From: CAXMMR01 sp963692975
GTDB lineage: Bacteria > Pseudomonadota > Alphaproteobacteria > Acetobacterales > Acetobacteraceae
Length of the DNA stretch: 64,000 bases
Reading direction: 5' to 3'
Assembly: GCA_963692975.2 (NCBI GenBank)
Contig: CAXMMR010000023.1
Coordinates: forward strand, 1-64,000
In this document: piece after piece, positions 60,236 to 64,000 of the stretch
How positions within the stretch are numbered: position 1 is the stretch's first letter
Layout: each line of letters starts with the position of its first letter
Position numbers and translations under genes: made by a program
The notes under the pieces: model-generated
What the model saw: the letters and a program-made list of their open reading frames with translations, nothing else
What the model was told of the DNA's origin: nothing
Databases searched by the model: none

Positions 60236-61455
60236 GCCGTCACCCGCTCGGCCGGCGCCACGGCCGCATCACGGCTGGCGCGGCCGCGCAGCGCCAGCAG
60301 CAAGCCGCCCGCCGCCACCGCCGCGCCGAGCAGCGGCAGCGCGGCGTAGCCGAGGCCTGCCGTCAGAGCGAGGCCGCCGAGCCCTGCGCCGAGGGCGTTG
60401 CCGAGGTTGAAGGCGCCCTGGTTCAGGATCGAGGCGAGGTTCGGCGCGTCCACCGCCGCGTGCACCACCCACACCTGCAGCGGCGAGACCAGGGCGAATG
60501 CCAGCGCGCCCCACAGCGTCAGCACGACGATCATCGCCCAGCGGGCGTCCCTGACTAGCGCCGGCCGGGCGTAGCGCGCGACCGACGGCTCGGCGTGGCT
60601 GACGAGCGCCATCACCAGCAGCACGGCGATCAGCCCGACGAAGCCCCATTGTATCGCGCCGAGCAGGTTGCCGTCGGCGAGGCGGCCGCCAATCAGGTTG
60701 CCCAGCGTCAGCCCGACGCCGACCGCGAGCAGCGCCCCGGTCACGCCGTGCGGGCTGAAGCCGACCTGCCGCTCGAGCAGCGGCGTGATGTAGGTGAAGA
60801 CGCTGAACAGGCTGACCGAGGAGACGCAGGAGACCAGCATCGGCAGCAGCACCGGCCAGCGCCCGAGGGCGCGGAACTCGGCGACGATGCGGCTGCGCGG
60901 CGGCTCGACCCCGCGCGGCACGTAGGCGGCGATCGCAATCCATGCCGCAAGGCCGATCAGCACCACGGCCATGAACGCCGCCCGCCATCCCGCCGCCTGC
61001 CCCAGCGCGGTGCCGAACGGCACGCCGAGCACGTTGGCGAGCGTGAGCCCGGTGAACATCAGCGCCACCGCCTGGCCTCGGCGCCCGGCCGGCGCCACCT
61101 CGCCGGCGACGATGGCGCCGATGCCGAAAAACGCGCCATGGGCGAACGCGGTGACGATCCTGGCGGCCAGCAGCAGCGCGTAGCTCGGCGCCAGCGCGCA
61201 GCCGACATTGCCGACGATGAAGATCGCCATCAGCGCCAGCAGCGTCGACTTGCGCGGCAGCCCGGCGGTCGCCACCGCCATGATCGGCGCGCCGACCACG
61301 ACGCCGAGCGCGTAGCCGGTGACCAGCAGCCCGGCGCGCGGCACGCTGACGGCAAAGCTCGCCGCGACCTCGGGCAGCAGGCCCATGATGACGAACTCGG
61401 TGGTGCCGATGCCGAACGAGGCAACCGCCAGGGCGAGGATGGGACGGGTGAGCAA
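60229..61455 (-). CDS. MFS transporter (DHA1/AraJ-like efflux)
   Basis: A 408-residue 12-span MFS protein: LALAVASFGIGTTEFVIMGLLPEVAASFAVSVPRAGLLVTGYALGVVVGAPIM in segments (the sugar/drug efflux start), AHGAFFGIGAIVAGEVAPAGRRGQAVALMFTGLTLANVLGVPFGTALGQAAGWRAAFM in segments. It resembles AraJ/PbuE/sugar-efflux transporters of the DHA1 group. Substrate unknown. The stop overlaps the sulfotransferase start, suggesting a shared transcript. Upstream spacer is two repeats. Confidence 0.9.
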   Translation of the reverse strand: MLTRPILALAVASFGIGTTEFVIMGLLPEVAASFAVSVPRAGLLVTGYALGVVVGAPIMAVATAGLPRKSTLLALMAIFIVGNVGCALAPSYALLLAARIVTAFAHGAFFGIGAIVAGEVAPAGRRGQAVALMFTGLTLANVLGVPFGTALGQAAGWRAAFMAVVLIGLAAWIAIAAYVPRGVEPPRSRIVAEFRALGRWPVLLPMLVSCVSSVSLFSVFTYITPLLERQVGFSPHGVTGALLAVGVGLTLGNLIGGRLADGNLLGAIQWGFVGLIAVLLVMALVSHAEPSVARYARPALVRDARWAMIVVLTLWGALAFALVSPLQVWVVHAAVDAPNLASILNQGAFNLGNALGAGLGGLALTAGLGYAALPLLGAAVAAGGLLLALRGRASRDAAVAPAERVTAC

Positions 61456-61516
61456 CGGGTCGGCCCCTTGTGGCTTCGCGGTGCAGCATGCATCGGGCGG
61501 CGGACCGGGGCAAAGG

Positions 61517-61569
61517 AAGGCCAGGGGCTTTGCCCCTGGACCCCATTAAAGGCGAAGCCTTTAAAATCC
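61517..61569 (-). repeat. Repeat family A, reverse copy (A9)
   Basis: GGAAGG, hairpin 2 CCAGGGGC-TTT-GCCCCTGG, ACCCCATT linker, hairpin 1 AAAGGC-GAA-GCCTTT, AAAATCC. It faces B10 about 95 bases away. Confidence 0.93.
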
Positions 61570-61665
61570 ATTTTGTCGTCGTGCCAATTGGCGAACTCCG
61601 TGCTGTTGAGCTTGGGATTGATCGGCTTTGCCAAGCAAAGAAGCAGGGTGGAACTCCAAATGGAT

Positions 61666-61754
61666 GGGGGTCTGGGGCCTCAGGCCCCAGCGAGCGGGTT
61701 CCCATCGCACGAGTGCGATGGGGTCCCGTCCAGGGCAGAGCCCTGGCCTTGCTT
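61666..61754 (+). repeat. Repeat family B with an extra third hairpin (B10)
   Basis: GGGGTC, hairpin 1 TGGGGCC-TCA-GGCCCCA, GCGAGCGGGTT, an inserted hairpin CCCATCGCAC-GA-GTGCGATGGG, GTCCCGT, hairpin 2 CCAGGGC-AGA-GCCCTGG, CCTTGCTT. The extra hairpin is not found in other copies. It ends at the stop codon of the ATP-grasp gene (minus strand). The 61456-61752 spacer has no other feature. Confidence 0.95.
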
Positions 61755-63114
61755 ACGTCCCGCTGTCTACCAACACGCCCCCGCGCTGGTGCGCGGCGAG
61801 GCCGCGGCGGCGCAGGGCGGCGAGCAGGCGGGCGAGCAGCGGGCGGTCCGGCCAGATCGGGCGCAGCATCTCGGCGAGCAGCACCGGGTCTTCGACGGGG
61901 ACGTCCTGGAAGCATCCGGCAAGACGGGCGTCGTGGCTGTCGGCTCGTTGGGCGCTGGGGAAATGCGCGACCAGGTCGCCGGCCGGCAGCCGCTCGGGCG
62001 GCGGGCACGGCATGCCGGAGAACAGCGTGGCGGCGGCGGCGACCAGGTCGCGGGCGACGCCGTCGCGTGGGTCGAGCCGGATATTGACGAGCGGCGTCAG
62101 GCGTGGGTTGAGCTCGACCAGCAGCGCCTGGCCGGTCGCGGCCTCGACGACGAAGTCGAGGCCGTGAAAGCCGCTCAGGCTGAGCGCCGCGGCGATGCGG
62201 CGCGCCGCATCGACCAACTCCGGGCGTTGCACCAGGCGCACGATGGTTGCCGGGCCGCGCTCGCTCTCGACCTTGACCGCCTCGCAGCACAGCGCCGCCA
62301 GCACCTGCCCGTCCAGGCAGAACATCGCGAGGTCGCCCGGCCAGCCCTCGACATGCGCCTGGACGCTGACGCGCGGCCGGCTTGCCTCGCCCGGGCGATC
62401 CTGCCGCCGGCGCAGCCAGTCGGCGAGCCAGAACGGGTCGCGATCGACGACCAGGCGCTTGAGCGACTTGGCGCCGCTCAGCCAGTTTTTCAGCTCGGCG
62501 AAGGCGACCTGCGCCGCTTGCCGGGTGTGCACGACGCGCACGCCGCCGCCGCCCCAGGCGCCGTCCACCTTCAGCACCCAGGGCGGCGGATGGGCGCCGG
62601 TCCAGGCGTCGAGCGCGGCGGTGGAGGGCAGCGCCGCGTCGTCGGGCACGGCGCAGCCGAGGCGGCGGGCGAGCTCGATGACGGCGACACGCGATGCGGT
62701 GACAGCGAAGCCCTCGGGCGCGCCGAGCGAGCGCTCCACCAGCGCCCGCTCAGCCGCCGTTCCCTGCCGGTGCAGGCGGTGCAGGTGGTTGACCGACCTG
62801 TCATCGGCCGGGACCACGCGCGACGCGCCGCTGCCCCGGATCGCGGCGGAGAGCGCTTGCAGCGGGTCGAAGGCGGAATGGTCGAACAGGCTGACGCTGG
62901 CCAGCACGCGCCCGGGATGCGAGGGCGGGCTGAGCAGCGCCACGGCGCAGCCGTGCCGGGCGAGCAATTGGGCGAAGCGCGCCAGGCTCGGCCACCAGCA
63001 GGTGGTGACGAGGAGCACCGGGCCGGAGCTGAGAGAACCGGGGCGGCGGGAGGCGACTGGAGCTTGCGCACATGCAGCCTGATGCTCGTCGGCACGAAAG
63101 AATGGATCGATCAC
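61753..63114 (-). CDS. ATP-grasp domain protein
   Basis: A 453-residue ATP-grasp-fold ligase-like protein. N-terminal preATP-grasp region (VLLVTTCWWPSLARFAQLLARHGCAVALLSP), then the ATP-grasp core: VLKVDGAWGGGGVRVVH (Gly-rich ATP loop), VSVQAHVEGWPGDLAMFC, and the metal-binding end GFHGLDFVVEAATGQALLVELNPRLTPLVNIR (E...ELNPR). The acceptor substrate is unknown; similar proteins act in peptide, amino-sugar or cofactor ligation. The GTG start at 63114 is uncertain. It is divergent from a flavoprotein gene and downstream of nothing else. Confidence 0.78.
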   Translation of the reverse strand: MIDPFFRADEHQAACAQAPVASRRPGSLSSGPVLLVTTCWWPSLARFAQLLARHGCAVALLSPPSHPGRVLASVSLFDHSAFDPLQALSAAIRGSGASRVVPADDRSVNHLHRLHRQGTAAERALVERSLGAPEGFAVTASRVAVIELARRLGCAVPDDAALPSTAALDAWTGAHPPPWVLKVDGAWGGGGVRVVHTRQAAQVAFAELKNWLSGAKSLKRLVVDRDPFWLADWLRRRQDRPGEASRPRVSVQAHVEGWPGDLAMFCLDGQVLAALCCEAVKVESERGPATIVRLVQRPELVDAARRIAAALSLSGFHGLDFVVEAATGQALLVELNPRLTPLVNIRLDPRDGVARDLVAAAATLFSGMPCPPPERLPAGDLVAHFPSAQRADSHDARLAGCFQDVPVEDPVLLAEMLRPIWPDRPLLARLLAALRRRGLAAHQRGGVLVDSGT

Positions 63115-63275
63115 ACCGGGCGCCGCAGGTAAGCCGACAGTCTCACCATACGGCGAGGCGAAATCAACTGGTCGTGTTGCGGCTGGTTGTGTCGCCGCGG
63201 CCGGCGCCCAATTTCAGACGCAGCCATGTGCTACGTTTGGCGTCGATCGTGGTCAGGCGGCGAATGGAGAGGCTC

Positions 63276-64000
63276 ATGCAGGACGTCGTGGTGGTCGGCG
63301 CTGGACCTTACGGGCTGTCGATCGCGGCCCATTTGGCCGCACGGCCGGTGCGCATGCGGGCCTACGGGAGCCCGATGCAGACCTGGCGCACGGCGATGCC
63401 GGCCGGCATGCACCTGAAGTCGCACGGCTTCGCCTCCACCCTCTACGATCCCGGGGGGCGGTTTCCACTCTCCGAATACTGTCGCGAGCACGGCATCGCC
63501 TATGCCCATTCCGACCTGCCGGTCTCGCGCGGCACGTTCACCGATTATGGCCTGGAGTTCGCCAGGCGGCATGTGCCGATGCTGGACGAGCGCTCGATCA
63601 CGGCGCTGCGCGCGTCGACCCGGGGCTCGGCCAAGCGGCCCGGCTTCGAAGTCGAGTTCGCCGACGGCGAGGTGGTGCAGACGCGTCAGGTGGTGTGCGC
63701 CGTCGGCATCACCCATTACGCCCATATGGCGCCGGTGCTGGCCGGCCTGCCGCCGCATCTGCTGTCGCACTCCTCGGACAACCACGACCTGAGCAAGTTC
63801 GCCGGCCGCAGGGTGGTTGTGGTCGGCGGCGGCGCCTCGGCGGCGGACTGCGCGGCGCTGCTCTCCGAGGCCGGGGCGATCACCCATCTCGTCACCCGCG
63901 GCGCGGCGCTGCGCTTTCACGCGCCGCCGGCGCCACGCAGCCGGCGGGAGCGGATGCGCTCGCCGCTCAGCACCATCGGCACCGGCTGGAAGTCGATGTT
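63276..64000 (+). CDS. FAD/NAD(P)-binding oxidoreductase, partial (3' end outside window)
   Basis: The N-terminal 241 residues of a flavoprotein monooxygenase-like enzyme. DVVVVGAGPYGLSIAAHLA (GxGxxG FAD fold), FADGEVVQTRQVVCAVG (ATG-like motif), and a second Rossmann motif VVVVGGGASAADCAALLSEAGA for NADPH. A related lysine/ornithine or FMO-type hydroxylase is possible, but the product is cut at the window edge and substrate is unknown. ATG 63276 is preferred (GGAGAGG upstream); ATG 63264 is in frame too. Divergent from the ATP-grasp gene. Confidence 0.85.
   Translation, partial: MQDVVVVGAGPYGLSIAAHLAARPVRMRAYGSPMQTWRTAMPAGMHLKSHGFASTLYDPGGRFPLSEYCREHGIAYAHSDLPVSRGTFTDYGLEFARRHVPMLDERSITALRASTRGSAKRPGFEVEFADGEVVQTRQVVCAVGITHYAHMAPVLAGLPPHLLSHSSDNHDLSKFAGRRVVVVGGGASAADCAALLSEAGAITHLVTRGAALRFHAPPAPRSRRERMRSPLSTIGTGWKSM

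Noticed and set aside
60269..62290. 673-codon minus-strand frame spanning the MFS and ATP-grasp region
   Set aside because: Out of frame with both well-supported genes, and reads through repeats as low-complexity Arg/Ala.
60595..63132. 845-codon open frame opposite the MFS and ATP-grasp genes
   Set aside because: Crosses two genes and two repeats on the other strand; no domain, biased composition.

Overview
The window is GC-rich chromosomal DNA with almost no spare space. It reads as an alphaproteobacterium, most likely family Acetobacteraceae (order Rhodospirillales). The inference rests on an F0 ATP synthase operon with duplicated b and b' subunits in the order I-a-c-b'-b, an ornithine-lipid acyltransferase (OlsB type), a Fur-type regulator lacking the CxxC pair, aroQ-accB-accC, gcvT-gcvH-gcvP behind a tandem glycine riboswitch, a bactofilin, and the style of the dispersed hairpin repeats. 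No rRNA, CRISPR array, prophage or transposase gene was seen. Taxonomy is inference from gene content, not from a search.

Layout. 0-8.5 kb: two paralogous secreted proteins, aat, a tiny membrane protein, a frameshifted zinc metallopeptidase, a circularly permuted ATP-grasp/alpha-E protein with its transglutaminase partner, then nusG, secE and tRNA-Trp; tRNA-Gly follows. 9-19.3 kb: accC-accB-aroQ, a GH63-like glycosidase, an S41 protease, a PhoR-like histidine kinase and an LpoA-like lipoprotein that overlaps rsmI head to head. 20-31 kb: SDR, ornithine/lysine decarboxylase, YihY membrane protein, RlpA, AmpG, TypA/BipA, adenosine kinase, bactofilin. 31.8-40 kb: NifU-type Fe-S scaffold, an amber-interrupted nitroreductase, tsaB-rimI, tusA, fur-olsB, lnt, an XRE regulator, a DUF2244 protein, nth and an EAL-domain relic. 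40-47.4 kb: the glycine cleavage operon and the F0 operon. 47.7-59 kb: smc, a DsbA-like protein, a DUF721 protein, mutY, a secreted protein, crcB, SDR, tadA, a GATase hydrolase, a pseudouridine synthase and rsmD. 59-64 kb: a frameshifted sulfotransferase, an MFS exporter, an ATP-grasp protein and a divergent flavoprotein cut by the window end.

Themes. Envelope and peptidoglycan upkeep recurs (LpoA-like, RlpA, AmpG, S41 protease, bactofilin, Lnt, OlsB). Others are translation and RNA modification (Aat, TsaB, RimI, TadA, RsmI, RsmD, RluB, TypA), DNA repair and chromosome maintenance (MutY, Nth, SMC, DciA-like) and one-carbon/glycine metabolism.

The most unusual signal is not a gene. Three sequence families of short repeats (A, B, C) are scattered through the window. 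Each unit is two small hairpins in a row. Units are often placed as facing pairs, and many abut a stop codon or lie between genes. A and B share their linker, second hairpin and tail but differ in the first hairpin, so they look modular; one copy carries an additional third hairpin. In several places the units supply the last codons or the start region of genes. A second, smaller repeat (two copies of a long perfect or near-perfect palindrome in AT-rich DNA) also recurs. Four genes are visibly broken (frameshift at about 2.54 kb, amber at 32.6 kb, amber plus frameshift at 39.7 kb, frameshift at 59.88 kb).
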